Under the pieces are notes generated by a model. It made no database searches. It saw nothing but the letters and a program-made list of their open reading frames with translations, and was not told the origin of the DNA. A program made the translations under genes and the position numbers. Positions 1-9,848 of a stretch of DNA of 64,000 nucleotides are shown piece by piece; the first letter of the stretch is position 1, and each line of letters starts with the position of its first letter. Source of the stretch: 0-14-0-80-60-11 sp049322355. Lineage in GTDB: Bacteria > Desulfobacterota > Desulfobaccia > Desulfobaccales > 0-14-0-80-60-11. The stretch is from contig JBMORG010000029.1 in the NCBI GenBank assembly GCA_049322355.1, forward strand, positions 310,001 through 374,000, written 5' to 3'.

Positions 1-3
1 CTT

Positions 4-36
4 GCTGATAGCTGAAAGCTGACCGCTGAAAGCTTT
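4..36. repeat. CTGA-phrase intergenic repeat
   Basis: Imperfect iterations of CTGATAGCTGAAAGCTGACCG lie just before selD. The same phrase, in either orientation, recurs near 15756-15788, 22877-22912, 23212-23240 and 41206-41240, always next to a gene end or start. Function unknown. Confidence 0.7.
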
Positions 37-67
37 TTTCTTAAAACCATCGACCAGGAAGAAAACC

Positions 68-1117
68 ATGACCGACAAGCCTTATCAGCCTTTGATGGAG
101 CAGGTCCGCGCCGCCGGTTGAGCTGCCAAGGTTCCTCCCGGGATTTTGGAGGAAGTTTTGCAGACTTTGCCCCGCCAGTCGCATCCCGACCTGCTGGTCG
201 GCATGGAGACCGCGGATGATGCGGGCGTGTATCGCCTGACCCCAGAAATTGCGTTGATCCAAACGGTGGACTTTTTTACCCCCGTGGTCAACGATCCCTA
301 CACGTTCGGCCAAATCGCCGCGGCCAATGCCTTGAGCGACGTCTATGCCATGGGCGGGCGCCCCCTGACAGCCCTGAACATTGTTTGCTACCCCACTAAA
401 ACCGTCCCCAAAGAGGTGCTTCAGGCTATTCTGGCCGGGGGTCTGGATAAGATTCATGAGGCCGGGGCCCTGTTGGTGGGAGGCCACAGCGTCGATGATA
501 CCGAATTAAAATACGGACTCTCGGTGACCGGGGTGGTCCACCCGGATCGGCTGCTCACCAATAGTGGAGCCCGGCTGGGAGATCAACTGATCCTGACCAA
601 ACCTTTGGGCACCGGCGTCATTGCCACTGCTATGAAAGGACGCCTGGCTTCACCCGAGGCGGAGGCCCAGGCCATCCAGGTCATGACGGCTTTAAACCGG
701 ATGCCCGAGGGCTGCCTGGAAATTTTGACAGTGCATAGTGTCACGGACATCACGGGCTTCGGCCTTTTGGGTCACGCCCTGGAAATGGCCGTGGCCAGCA
801 GAGTCGAGATCACCTTCTACGCGCATCGGATACCGCTGATCCCGGCGGCCAGGGAATACGCCGGCATGGGCTTGGTGCCGGCCGGCAGTTTCGCCAACCG
901 CAACTTCTGTGAGAAGAGCCTCCAGGTGGCTTCGGGAGTTGATCCGGTGGTGGTGGACCTCTTAAGCGACGCCCAAACTAACGGCGGGTTGCTGCTGGCA
1001 GTGTCCAGGGATCAGGTACAGGCTTTCGTGGATTGTTTGCAGCGTCATGGCATTACTCCTAATCTCGTTGGCGAAGTGACTGGTCAGTCCCACGGGAGCA
1101 TTAGGCTGGAACTCTAA
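68..1117 (+). CDS. selD: Selenophosphate synthetase with selenocysteine (SelD)
   Basis: SelD makes selenophosphate from selenide and ATP, the selenium donor for Sec-tRNA. The best start is ATG 68 and the frame reads through TGA at 119-121 to TAA at 1115, giving 349 residues, close to the usual ~347. Codon 18 is the TGA in the context AAGUAAKV. This matches the family active-site pair, Cys17 and Lys20 in E. coli, with Sec18 and Lys21 at the same spacing. Downstream the SelD/AIRS fold is clear: DAGVYRL, the TVDFFTPVVNDPYTFGQI block, VGGHSV and DITGFGLLGH. A hairpin of SECIS type follows the TGA. A start at TTG 146 would remove the catalytic residue and the N-terminus. A strong terminator follows. 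Sec-containing SelD is known in other bacteria; reading TGA as Sec here is inference, but well supported. Confidence 0.95.
119..163 (+). promoter_or_regulatory. selD Sec codon and SECIS-like hairpin
   Basis: TGA at 119-121 is followed by a hairpin. Its lower arms are CTGC (123-126) with GCAG (160-163). Its upper arms are TTCCTCC (132-138) with GGAGGAA (148-154). The 9-nt apical loop CGGGATTTT begins 17 nt after the TGA and has G at its second position. Spacing and loop fit bacterial SECIS elements bound by SelB. Confidence 0.85.
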
Positions 1118-1169
1118 GCCGGCCTTTTCCACTCAAGGAAGCTTTGGGCCGTCGCCATAACCAACCCAA

Positions 1170-1203
1170 AAGGCCCCAATGTTACAAGCATTGGGGCCTT
1201 TTT
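1170..1203 (+). terminator. Rho-independent terminator after selD
   Basis: A perfect 12-bp stem, AAGGCCCCAATG (1170-1181) with its complement (1189-1200), has a 7-nt loop and runs into a T tract at 1199-1203. The stem also has an A-rich 5' flank, so it may serve the convergent FecR-domain gene as well. Confidence 0.9.
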
Positions 1204-1281
1204 CATTGACTGAGCCGCTGCCGACCTAAACTCAAATAAGGGTCACAGCTGTACAAGGTAGATGGTGAATGACGAACCCGA

Positions 1282-3906
1282 TTACTGCTGGATAATAGTG
1301 CCCGTCTGATAAGCTGGGACTCGATTCACCCCCGGGTTAGCAGGGTTCTGACCAATCACATTGGCACTCAGGGCATTGGTTTGGTTATTAATACTAACCG
1401 AGCCCACATAGGGGGTTACAGGCGATCCGGAAGGATGATGAATAATCATGGTCATATTGCCACCCTGAACAGGTCCTTCAGGAGCTGCCACCCCTTGCAT
1501 GTTAATGACTGTGGGGACAGTGCCGGTGGCCGGAAAAGCCCCCTGCGCCGCAGTGGTATTGGTGATAATGCTGCTGGGGCTAAGCGCCAGATTATTGGCG
1601 GGAGCCACTCCGGTGCGGGTCATAGTGGCGGAAGGTACCATGGTTTGGATATAAGGCCCGGTGCCTTGCTGGGCTGAGAGGGTCATGGCGCCGGTTCCGG
1701 GATTGGTCGTCTGTTCAAAGTAAGTACCGGGGGTCATGGTGTGGGTACCTGCAGTCACGGTTCCTTGGCTACCCGGGCCGACATAATTCCCACTGAAACT
1801 TATCGTGCTGGTTGAGTCAATACTCCCTTGGATAGCAACGACGCGATTGGGAGATATGAGGCCCACCCCCATGGCCGGGCCGGGAAATACTCCCCGATTG
1901 ACCACCGCGGCGACGGTCTGATTGATGACTCCGGGAATACTGCTAACCCCCGCGGAATCAGTCACCGTTGCGGTCGCGGTGCCATATTTGGGAACTACTG
2001 TAGGATTCCCGGCTTCGTCAGTTGTCCTGGTAAACCCCCAGCCGCTGCTACTCACAGTGCCGGACGTGCTTGAGGAAGGGGAGACGGAAAAGTTGCCTTC
2101 GTAGGTCTGGGTAAGGATCTGGGCTCCGGAATCCGGAGTCTGGGCCCACACGCCTATGCCAGTGTTGTTTCTGCCGGTAGGATTGCCGATGAGCTTACCG
2201 AACATGGCTTCTGGGGCCGTGGCAGAAGCTGGGAGATAAGTTACCGGCCCACCAACTGTATGGCTTTCCGAAGCCACTGTCGCAGCGCTGGTCATGACCC
2301 CGGTGCGCATTCCTGTGGAATCGGCTGGCCCTAAAACCCCCTGAGAGGCAATGCTGACGCTGCCGGATTCAGACGCAAAGGTGTTAGCGTCAGGCGCGGT
2401 ACTGGTTAGAGAAAAGCCCGCTTTGAAACTACTGGTTATCCCTGCCATGGAGCGGCTGCCCGACAAATCACCAGAATTGGCAAAGGTCTGTTGATTCCCA
2501 GTCAGATTGGGAGTAGCAATATAATTGCCGGAAGCGGTTTGACTGAAGTAAGTTCCCGGAGTTTGAGTACTGGTGCCAGAACCGGTACCTCTGGACTGGC
2601 TGTCAGGGCCCGTCACGCTATCGGTCCAATTATAGGTGAGTTCTCCCGTGGGAAGTATGCTGACTGTGCCCGTGCGGCTAATAGAGTTTCCGAAGGAATT
2701 GGTTCCCGTGTAGGTCATAGTCCCCGTCAAGGTCTGGCCCAGGATACCGGTGACCGTGCCGGTGGCGGTGCCCGTAGAAGTTCCGGTGGTTAAAATTGAA
2801 AAGGGGGATCCCGCAGCAGCTGTGCGGGTGGCCGTGGTGCTGCCGTAAAAGTAGCCGTCATAGACCCCGGTTCGCTGGCCCCAACTATAGGCGAGTAGGG
2901 AGGCTTGATTAAAAGGGGCATCAGCCATCTGAATCCAGGCAGAGTAATACTGTTGGGTGAAACTGAAGGTGCTGGGGGTTGGGGCCGGGGTCGGGCTGGG
3001 ATCCACCTTAGGAGGCACGGTGACAACATTTATCAGTGTTAATGCACTGCTACCGGTTCCCGTTACCAGACCCAATGGCGCTGCCCCTGGTACGCCACCT
3101 GTATTTTTATTTTGGGCATTGGTCCCGGTGATCTCGGTTAAATTGCACGCCACAGCGGCCCCGCTAGTATTACAATTTTCCCTCCGGCTCAAAATGCCAC
3201 TGCTCATTTGGTTCATAAAATGCTGGCGGTCCTCGGCAGTTATGCCAAAGGGCATGGTGGGAGGCAAACCACGGTGCACCTCGGTTCCTTGCATATTCCC
3301 TAAATCCACAAAGGAACCTGGTGGGAAAAGGCTCCCCCGCGGGTTGGGGGTGTAGGCGATTTTACCGGTCCGTTTGAGCCAGGCTCCAACCTCGGGAAAG
3401 CTGCTGGCCACCCGGGTTTTGCCCTGAAAGTTCAGAATAGTGGTGCTGTTGGGCGTCAACCGGACGCCGAAATCCGTTCCGCGCACCCCTGTGGTTGCAG
3501 TCTGAGTTTTGACGATGAAATCCGGTTCTTCCGTCTTGAAAATCTTGTTGACCACCACATGGGCCAGGCCATAAAAGACTTCGATTACAGCGTTACGCTT
3601 TTGCTTGGCCGGGTCAAACTGGTAGTCTTCTATGACCAAGCGGCTCTCCGGTGAGATGGTAATGACGCTATTATCGACAAAAGTAATCTGGGCCTTGGAC
3701 AGGGATTTGCTCCGCAGTACATCACCGGACCCTACCGGATCGCCCACCTTTAAGAGGGTGGCCGGGAGTTTGCCTCCTTTCAAAAGGTCCACGCGCCCCT
3801 CCACCTGGGTTATCCGTCCCACCGCCTCTGCCGATACCCCTGTAGGGAAAGCCAGCCCCAGAACTATTGCCATCATGACCGCTATCAGGAATGCCCAAGA
3901 TTTCAT
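1282..3906 (-). CDS. Secreted FecR-domain protein with long Thr/Ser/Gly-rich tail
   Basis: The protein has about 874 residues from ATG 3906, which has a GGAAA-type ribosome site; a start at 3942 would add 12 residues before the signal peptide. The N-terminus (MKSWAFLIAVMMAIVLGLAF) is a Sec signal peptide. Residues about 30-190 form a FecR domain: GRITQVEGRVDLL, the VGSGDVLRSKSLSKAQITF strand, VKTQTATTGVRGTDFGVRL. Beyond about residue 300 the sequence is low-complexity and beta-rich, with many TGT and TGTV stretches, as in surface or adhesin-like proteins. FecR here is the extracytoplasmic ligand or peptidoglycan-associated domain, not the iron regulator; no sigma factor gene is adjacent. Substrate and role unknown. 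Confidence 0.8.
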   Translation of the reverse strand: MKSWAFLIAVMMAIVLGLAFPTGVSAEAVGRITQVEGRVDLLKGGKLPATLLKVGDPVGSGDVLRSKSLSKAQITFVDNSVITISPESRLVIEDYQFDPAKQKRNAVIEVFYGLAHVVVNKIFKTEEPDFIVKTQTATTGVRGTDFGVRLTPNSTTILNFQGKTRVASSFPEVGAWLKRTGKIAYTPNPRGSLFPPGSFVDLGNMQGTEVHRGLPPTMPFGITAEDRQHFMNQMSSGILSRRENCNTSGAAVACNLTEITGTNAQNKNTGGVPGAAPLGLVTGTGSSALTLINVVTVPPKVDPSPTPAPTPSTFSFTQQYYSAWIQMADAPFNQASLLAYSWGQRTGVYDGYFYGSTTATRTAAAGSPFSILTTGTSTGTATGTVTGILGQTLTGTMTYTGTNSFGNSISRTGTVSILPTGELTYNWTDSVTGPDSQSRGTGSGTSTQTPGTYFSQTASGNYIATPNLTGNQQTFANSGDLSGSRSMAGITSSFKAGFSLTSTAPDANTFASESGSVSIASQGVLGPADSTGMRTGVMTSAATVASESHTVGGPVTYLPASATAPEAMFGKLIGNPTGRNNTGIGVWAQTPDSGAQILTQTYEGNFSVSPSSSTSGTVSSSGWGFTRTTDEAGNPTVVPKYGTATATVTDSAGVSSIPGVINQTVAAVVNRGVFPGPAMGVGLISPNRVVAIQGSIDSTSTISFSGNYVGPGSQGTVTAGTHTMTPGTYFEQTTNPGTGAMTLSAQQGTGPYIQTMVPSATMTRTGVAPANNLALSPSSIITNTTAAQGAFPATGTVPTVINMQGVAAPEGPVQGGNMTMIIHHPSGSPVTPYVGSVSINNQTNALSANVIGQNPANPGVNRVPAYQTGTIIQQ

Positions 3907-4350
3907 AGCATTTCTTTTCCTTTGGGTTACTATGCCAGGCAACTGACAAGATGTCAGGCCGGGTTGTCCCCCACTCTTAAAAATTGTTTAAATATTAAGT
4001 GGCTGCCAAATTTGGAGATATTTAATTGACTCCAAAAGTCATCCAGTATGGCACCTGGTCTTCAGAATCCCAGGCAAGCTCGATCATCCTGAGCCTGCCT
4101 GCAATTGAATGGCTCAGGCCTCCTTGCTTCTAGAATCGGCAATTGCAGATATAACCTTAAATTAAAATCTCCCGGACCAGTGCTGATGCCTGCCCGCAAA
4201 GCTTTAAACGCCGGCTACAACCGGTTACTTCCCCATTTACAAAAGGGGGCTTTTGCGGTATGAGGACAATGGATAGAGGTTATCAGAATTCTGGCGACCA
4301 GCCTGACAGTAGCCGGTCCCAATTTGGACATAAATGAGGGGTTTTAAAAC
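3907..4350. other. Intergenic region without a recognisable gene
   Basis: This AT-rich spacer lies between the divergent FecR-domain and K+-channel-like genes. It holds one inverted repeat, CCTGAGCC (4088-4095) with GGCTCAGG (4111-4118), without a T tract. Promoters for both genes should lie here, but no convincing -10/-35 or -24/-12 boxes were identified. Confidence 0.5.
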
Positions 4351-5010
4351 TTGACTAATTTTTTTGACCGGGACCGATATGGCTTACTCTTGGTATGTCT
4401 TCTATTTTTCATTGCAGGGATGCCACTAATAGAAAATTTTTTTGAATTAAAAATCTTAACTGCCATTTTGTTCTCTCTTATTTCCATTTCGGCCATCTAT
4501 GGATTTACCCGTCAAAAAAGAACCTTTATTGTGAGTATTGTGCTATTTTTCCCGTTAATTATTTGTACATGGTGGAATTACATTAATGATAATATTTATT
4601 CACAATTAGCTTCTACTATCCTTAACATCGTTTTCTTGACATATATTACCTACAATATATTCATTTCAACATTTAGAGCTAGAATAGTTAATCTAAATGT
4701 TATCCATGGAGCCATAGTAATCTATCTGCTGATAGGCTTCATTTGGAGCTTCATTTATGCGTTGATTGAATCTCTACACCCGGGCTCCTTCAGTCATATA
4801 AGTGAAAAAATATTTGGGCATCGTCCTTTAGTCTATTTCAGTTTCGTCACCCTTACCACCTTGGGTTTTGGGGACATAACCCCTCTAACCCCGCTGGCCC
4901 AATCTCTGGTTATTCTTGAAGCCATTACTGGCCAGATATATCTCATCATTCAGGTTTCCTGGCTGGTGGGGCTATATGTCGCCCACACCCGGGAGCAGAG
5001 AAAGCCATAA
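4351..5010 (+). CDS. Two-TM potassium-channel-like membrane protein
   Basis: 219 residues from TTG 4351, preceded by GAGGGG at 4336-4341. Hydropathy suggests five or six membrane segments. The C-terminal pair encloses a pore loop with TTLGFGDITPLTP, which matches the K+-channel signature (TVGYGD, here TLGFGD). The family is Ion_trans_2, conducting K+ or another monovalent cation. There is no C-terminal RCK domain. The gene is visibly richer in A+T than its neighbours, which may mean recent acquisition. It precedes a KefB-like antiporter, so a shared role in K+ homeostasis is plausible but not shown. Confidence 0.75.
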   Translation: MTNFFDRDRYGLLLVCLLFFIAGMPLIENFFELKILTAILFSLISISAIYGFTRQKRTFIVSIVLFFPLIICTWWNYINDNIYSQLASTILNIVFLTYITYNIFISTFRARIVNLNVIHGAIVIYLLIGFIWSFIYALIESLHPGSFSHISEKIFGHRPLVYFSFVTLTTLGFGDITPLTPLAQSLVILEAITGQIYLIIQVSWLVGLYVAHTREQRKP

Positions 5011-5299
5011 GACTATAATGATACTTAAAGCGCCACCTTATCGGTCGCTCTTTAGATTGTCCCTGCTTCCGGGGGTTGGAGGCGGACAAAACCCCCAGAC
5101 ATTAATGGAAATCTTTCCCAGGACTTCTTTCGGTCGGACTCCGCCACCCCATTCATTTTTCGGCATTGCATTTATCAAAGCGATCTAAAATTTTTCCCCC
5201 TAAAAATTTTGGCCATGATATTTTTTCCTAGTAAGGTAATTAGCTCTCTAAATAATTTTTGATTGTCGGACGATAACCACCTTAAGGAATGAGGTGATC

Positions 5300-7201
5300 A
5301 TGAGGCGCCGTCAACCAGGAAAAAAGTTACCAAGACAACCATCACGGCTGCTGGGCGGGTTCAAACACCCCGCAGTATCTTTCTTGCTTCTGACTTCCGG
5401 ACTGTTGATGCCTGAACTTGCCTGGGCCGGCGGCAATGATCCTGGTCACGCTCTGTTCTCGGCCATCGGCATCTCTATTATCGCCGCCACCGTCCTGGCC
5501 TACCTGGCTTACCTTTTAAAGCAGCCACTCCTGTTGGCTTACATTGCCGCCGGCGCGGCCATCGGCCCCCAATTCGGCTTCGGCTGGGTCCAAAGCAAAG
5601 AAGACATCCGGATCATCGCCGAAATCGGCCTGATTCTCCTCTTATTCATGATCGGCCTGGAATTGGACCTCAAAAAGCTGAAAGAGTCAGGTAAATCCCT
5701 AATAACCACAGGTATTTCTCAATTTATCCTGTGCGCCGCCATGGGCCTGGGCTTTTTCATGCTGCTGGGTTTCACCATCGGCAGACCTTATGAGTACGAA
5801 ATTTTTGGCGTCAAGGTTTTGGGTGGCGAGTACGACCTCCTGTACCTGGCCGTCTGCATGGCCCTGAGCAGCACCACTATAGTGGTGAAGCTCCTATACG
5901 AAAAATTCGAATTGGACACCCTGGCCGGGAGGCTTACCCTGGGGGTCCTGGTGTTTCAAGATATCTGGGCCATCGTGGTGTTGAGCGTTCAATCGTCCCT
6001 GGCCGATCCCCGGCTCATGACAATCTTGCAGGACTTCGCCGAAGCCGGGTTAGTCATTCTAATCAGCATGGCGCTGAGCAAATACGTGCTGCGGTATTTA
6101 TTCCAAAAAATCGCCAGGGTCCCGGAACTAATCCTGGTGGCCTCTCTAGGGTGGTGTTTCCTAATTGCCGGCCTGGCCAATTCTTTCGGCCTGTCCATGG
6201 AAATGGGCGCCCTGATCGCCGGGGTGGCCATTTCGACTTTTCCATACAACGTGGACATCATCGCCAAAATCATCAGTATCCGGGATTTTTTTATTACTTT
6301 GTTTTTTGTGGCCCTGGGGATGGTGATTCCCAACCCGTTGCATAACCTGGGCATGTTAATGGTAGCCGGCGCGGCGGCTCTCTTTCTTGTAGCCTCCCGG
6401 TTCTTGTCGGTCTTTCCGGTTCTGTATTTTTTGAAAAACGGCAATCGGGTGAGTCTTTTAACCTCCATTAACCTTTCCCAACTTAGTGAGTTCGCCCTGG
6501 TGATCGGGGTCATCGGCATGAAGGAGAACCACATAGTCCGGGACATCCAAACCATCATCATATTTGTGTTTGTGATGACATCCATCGCCTCCACTTACAC
6601 GATCAAGTATAATCAGAGAATCCAGGGGGTCTTGAGTAAAATCCTGGGATATATCGGTTTCCGGGATCTCCATAACGAGACCGCGGAGTCGGAGGCCGCC
6701 CCCAGGGACATTGCCATCCTGGGCTTTTTCCGGGTTGCCAGCGCCTTTATCCAGGAAATTGAGGATGCAGCCCTGGAAATTAAAGACCGGATGGTCGTAG
6801 TGGATTTCAGTCCCACCGTATTTTCCCGGCTGCCGCTCCACGGCGTCAAGGTCGTTTACGGCGATATCAGTAATACTGAGACGCTTCACCACGCTGGCAT
6901 TGACGAGGCTAAGATTGTTCTCTCCACCATCCCCGACGAAATCCTGGTGGGCACGAAAAATTTGCGTTTAATCGACCAGATTAAAAAAATTGCTCCCCAG
7001 GCAAAGATGATCGTCACCGCGGAAAGCCCATCCCGGGCCATAGCCCTCTACCAAGCCGGGGCGGACTACGTTTACCTGCCCAATAGGTTGGCTGCCCAGC
7101 ATCTGCTGCAGGTGGTGGGGCGCCTGCTGCGGGGTGAGGAGGTCGTCCACAAGGACGAGGAAATAAAATGGCTGCGCCATAGTGATGAAGTGTTAAGTTA
7201 A
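5300..7201 (+). CDS. KefB/KefC-type cation:proton antiporter (CPA2)
   Basis: 633 residues from ATG 5300 (GAGG about 5 nt upstream; GTG 5294 is an alternative). An N-terminal hydrophobic stretch ending in LAWAGG precedes about a dozen membrane segments (residues about 45-435) of the Na+/H+ exchanger fold, including LLLFMIGLELDLKKLK and SSTTIVVKLLYEK. Residues about 460-600 form a TrkA-N-like Rossmann domain (DIAILGFFRVASAF, VVDFSPTVFSRL, YGDISNTETL). The usual GxGxxG is degenerate here (GFFRVA), so NAD control may be lost. Probable K+ or Na+ efflux with proton exchange at the inner membrane. Confidence 0.85.
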   Translation: MRRRQPGKKLPRQPSRLLGGFKHPAVSFLLLTSGLLMPELAWAGGNDPGHALFSAIGISIIAATVLAYLAYLLKQPLLLAYIAAGAAIGPQFGFGWVQSKEDIRIIAEIGLILLLFMIGLELDLKKLKESGKSLITTGISQFILCAAMGLGFFMLLGFTIGRPYEYEIFGVKVLGGEYDLLYLAVCMALSSTTIVVKLLYEKFELDTLAGRLTLGVLVFQDIWAIVVLSVQSSLADPRLMTILQDFAEAGLVILISMALSKYVLRYLFQKIARVPELILVASLGWCFLIAGLANSFGLSMEMGALIAGVAISTFPYNVDIIAKIISIRDFFITLFFVALGMVIPNPLHNLGMLMVAGAAALFLVASRFLSVFPVLYFLKNGNRVSLLTSINLSQLSEFALVIGVIGMKENHIVRDIQTIIIFVFVMTSIASTYTIKYNQRIQGVLSKILGYIGFRDLHNETAESEAAPRDIAILGFFRVASAFIQEIEDAALEIKDRMVVVDFSPTVFSRLPLHGVKVVYGDISNTETLHHAGIDEAKIVLSTIPDEILVGTKNLRLIDQIKKIAPQAKMIVTAESPSRAIALYQAGADYVYLPNRLAAQHLLQVVGRLLRGEEVVHKDEEIKWLRHSDEVLS

Positions 7202-7296
7202 GAGATGGGCGGCAGCATGTTAACTTCAAATATTTTAATTGAGAGCGGCAGTTCAGTTCCAAAAAACCTGACCTTGATGACAACGAGGAATCCGGC

Positions 7297-7848
7297 ATGG
7301 GAGAGAAAGAGCATATCTTAAGTCGGCTGGAGTTGGCGGATTATCTGAAAAATCTGGGGGAGCAACTGCGCCGGGGCTCCCTGGAAGCCCATGGCCGCTC
7401 GTGGACGGTGCCGGATAACCTGGACGTCCGGTTGGAACTCAAGGAAAAGAAAGGCCACCTGGCGGCCAAGCTGAGTTGGTCGTGGTCCACCCTGGGGGAC
7501 TATGACGGCATGGCCCGGGAAGAGGTCAGCCGCTGGCAAGACTCGATGAAGACCGTGAAAAAACGTCTGGGCGCCAGTTTTAAGGCGCTCCAGCAAACAG
7601 TGGCCCAGGGCGCCTTTCCCGATAACCGGACCCTGGATGAATATGTGGCGGCCTCCCAAGCCTTTGCAGCCATGGCTGAACCTGATTGGCAAGGGGCCAT
7701 GCAGGAATATATGGACCATCTGGCCAACTTGCAGCACGCCGTGGCCAACCGCCAGCAGGAAGTCATAATCCATGAGCTTCGGGACCTGCAAGCCTGCATG
7801 AGCTCCTGCCACCGGGAATTCAAGTCCCGAGGTGGTGCGGCCGAGTGA
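7297..7848 (+). CDS. Amphi-Trp-like protein with C-terminal CX3CH motif
   Basis: 183 residues, with GAGG 10 nt before the ATG. Residues about 8-65 resemble the amphi-Trp domain: LSRLELADYLKNLGEQLRRG, a W-x-V-P-D turn, then alternating strands ending in LSWSW. The C-terminal half is helical and ends with LQACMSSCHREFK, a CX3CH motif that resembles the XXXCH proteins of the uncharacterised GAK system. The protein has no signal peptide, so c-type heme attachment is unlikely. Family assignment is from memory of the motif; the function is unknown. Confidence 0.6.
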   Translation: MGEKEHILSRLELADYLKNLGEQLRRGSLEAHGRSWTVPDNLDVRLELKEKKGHLAAKLSWSWSTLGDYDGMAREEVSRWQDSMKTVKKRLGASFKALQQTVAQGAFPDNRTLDEYVAASQAFAAMAEPDWQGAMQEYMDHLANLQHAVANRQQEVIIHELRDLQACMSSCHREFKSRGGAAE

Positions 7849-8028
7849 AAAAGGGTTCCATAACTTCCACTTATCCCGGTTTCACCCAGGCAAGTCGTCA
7901 GCATTTTGATCGCAGCCTTACCCAAGCCCCCGGTATAGAAGAACTTCTTGAAATATTGAGAACTTGTGAGTAAAATATATAACAATTATCTTTCCTCCCC
8001 TGGACTTAGCAACTTTTAAACACCGGGC

Positions 8029-9768
8029 TTGGCCGGCGTGGGCCAAATCCGGCCGAGGATCAGGGTGCACGAGGGCCAGCAAGATTTTGATGACCTGCCT
8101 TCGGGAGATGGGATTCTAATCCTTTCCCCGGACCAGGTGATCCTGTCCGCCACTCTGCAAGCCGAAAGGCTCCTCAGGAGACGTCTGGAGCACGGCCAAT
8201 CCCTCCCTTTGACAGAACTATTCCCCGAAACCTATCTCCCCCAGGCTGAAGTGGCCTTCCGGGAGACCCTGGAATCCGGCGTCATGCGCGCCCTGCTCCT
8301 GACTCAGGTCCGCCTGGAGCCGGACCAGACGCGGTTTCTGAAATATTCCATCTCTCCCCTTTACGGCCAAAACCAGGAGATTGTCGGGGCCGTGTTGGCT
8401 TTTCATGACGACACCCTCACCAAATCCTGGTCGGCCTGGTCCAACTTTGGGCTAGGAGTTACGCCCGACGCCGTGTTCGATAACTTTGACCGGGGGCTGT
8501 TCGTCGTCAACCAGCGCCGGATTATCACCGCGTTTAACCGCGCCGCCCAGGAGATCACCGGTTTTACGCCGGAAGAGGTTCTGGGTCGCTACTGCTGGGA
8601 GGTCCTGCAAGCGGATCGCTGCAAGACCCGGTGCGCCCTGAATGCCACCCTTGAGGACGGCGTGCCCCGCAAGGATTTGGACGTCCGCATCCGGAGTAAA
8701 TCGGGACGCTGGCTTAACCTCCTCATCAGCACCTCGCCCATCCGCAACAAAAGAGAAGCGATTGTCGGCGGGGTGGAAACCTTCCAGTCCCTGGGTTTGG
8801 CCCTGCCCCGGCGGGAGGCCCGTCCTCCCATCCCGGGAGAGGTCAAAATCATCGGCAGAAGCCCTCCCATGGTAAAGCTGCTGGACATGCTGCCGGATGT
8901 GGCAAACTCTGAAGCCACGGTAGTCATAGAAGGGGAGTCCGGGACCGGCAAAGACCTCTTTGCCCAAGCCATCCACCAAAAAAGCCCCCGGGCCCAGGGC
9001 CCCTTCGTGGCCTTTAGCTGTTCGGCCCTGGTGGAGACCCTCATCGAATCGGAGTTGTTCGGCCACGTCAAAGGTGCTTTCACCGGGGCCATCAGCCATA
9101 AGGTGGGCCGGTTTGAGCTGGCCAAAGGCGGAACCCTATTCCTGGACGAAATCGGCGAACTGAAACTGGAATTGCAGGCCAAGCTCCTCCGGGTCCTGGA
9201 ATCCAAAGTCTTTGAACGGGTGGGAGGCACCCAGCCCATTCCCCTGGAGGCTCGGATCATCGCGGCCACCAGCCGCAACCTGGTGGAGGAAGTGCGACAG
9301 GGGCGCTTCCGCATGGACCTGTTTTACCGGCTGCGCACGGTGCCGTTTTACTTGCCTGCCCTCCGGGACCGGCAGGAGGATATCCCCTTGCTTGTGAACC
9401 ACTTTCTGACCAGCCTCAACCGCAAATATCATAAGAATGTCCGCGGGGTTGACCCCAAGGTGCTGTCCATATTGCAGCAATATGCCTGGCCGGGGAATAT
9501 CCGGGAGCTGGAGCGGGTGCTGGAATACGCCTTTGTGTTTGTCAAAGGCGCGGTGATCACCAAAGACCTGCTCCCGGAACTGGAATCCCCGCGCCCCCGG
9601 ACGCCGGCGCCCCCGGCCAAGCTTAACCAGCAGCGCTGGGACAGTGAACGCCTGGCCATCGAAAAGGCCCTGCGCAAAGCCCGGGGCAATCGGGAGGCTG
9701 CGGCCCGGGTCCTGGGTATCAGCCGCAGTTCCCTCTGGCGCAAGATGAAGGCCTACGATCTGCTGTAA
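8029..9768 (+). CDS. PAS-domain sigma-54-dependent transcriptional activator
   Basis: About 579 residues from TTG 8029; no strong ribosome site is visible, so the start is uncertain (GTG 8038 or 8065 are possible). There are two N-terminal PAS-like regions (about 20-130 and 150-260). The second has cysteines in RYCWEVLQADRCKTRCAL, a pattern common in redox-responsive PAS domains. The AAA+ core follows, with Walker A GESGTGKD, the sigma-54 contact loop GAFTGA, Walker B GGTLFLDEIGEL and the arginine finger region. The C-terminus is a Fis-type helix-turn-helix (NREAAARVLGISRSSLWRKM). There is no receiver domain, so sensing is direct. It sits 244 bp before an operon carrying a consensus -24/-12 promoter, which it probably activates. 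Confidence 0.9.
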   Translation: MAGVGQIRPRIRVHEGQQDFDDLPSGDGILILSPDQVILSATLQAERLLRRRLEHGQSLPLTELFPETYLPQAEVAFRETLESGVMRALLLTQVRLEPDQTRFLKYSISPLYGQNQEIVGAVLAFHDDTLTKSWSAWSNFGLGVTPDAVFDNFDRGLFVVNQRRIITAFNRAAQEITGFTPEEVLGRYCWEVLQADRCKTRCALNATLEDGVPRKDLDVRIRSKSGRWLNLLISTSPIRNKREAIVGGVETFQSLGLALPRREARPPIPGEVKIIGRSPPMVKLLDMLPDVANSEATVVIEGESGTGKDLFAQAIHQKSPRAQGPFVAFSCSALVETLIESELFGHVKGAFTGAISHKVGRFELAKGGTLFLDEIGELKLELQAKLLRVLESKVFERVGGTQPIPLEARIIAATSRNLVEEVRQGRFRMDLFYRLRTVPFYLPALRDRQEDIPLLVNHFLTSLNRKYHKNVRGVDPKVLSILQQYAWPGNIRELERVLEYAFVFVKGAVITKDLLPELESPRPRTPAPPAKLNQQRWDSERLAIEKALRKARGNREAAARVLGISRSSLWRKMKAYDLL

Positions 9769-9848
9769 AAACTTCCTCTAATTTACCCTCGCGTTTCATT
9801 ATCGTTTCAACTTTATCTGAAATAATTAATAAAAATAATAAATTAAAA

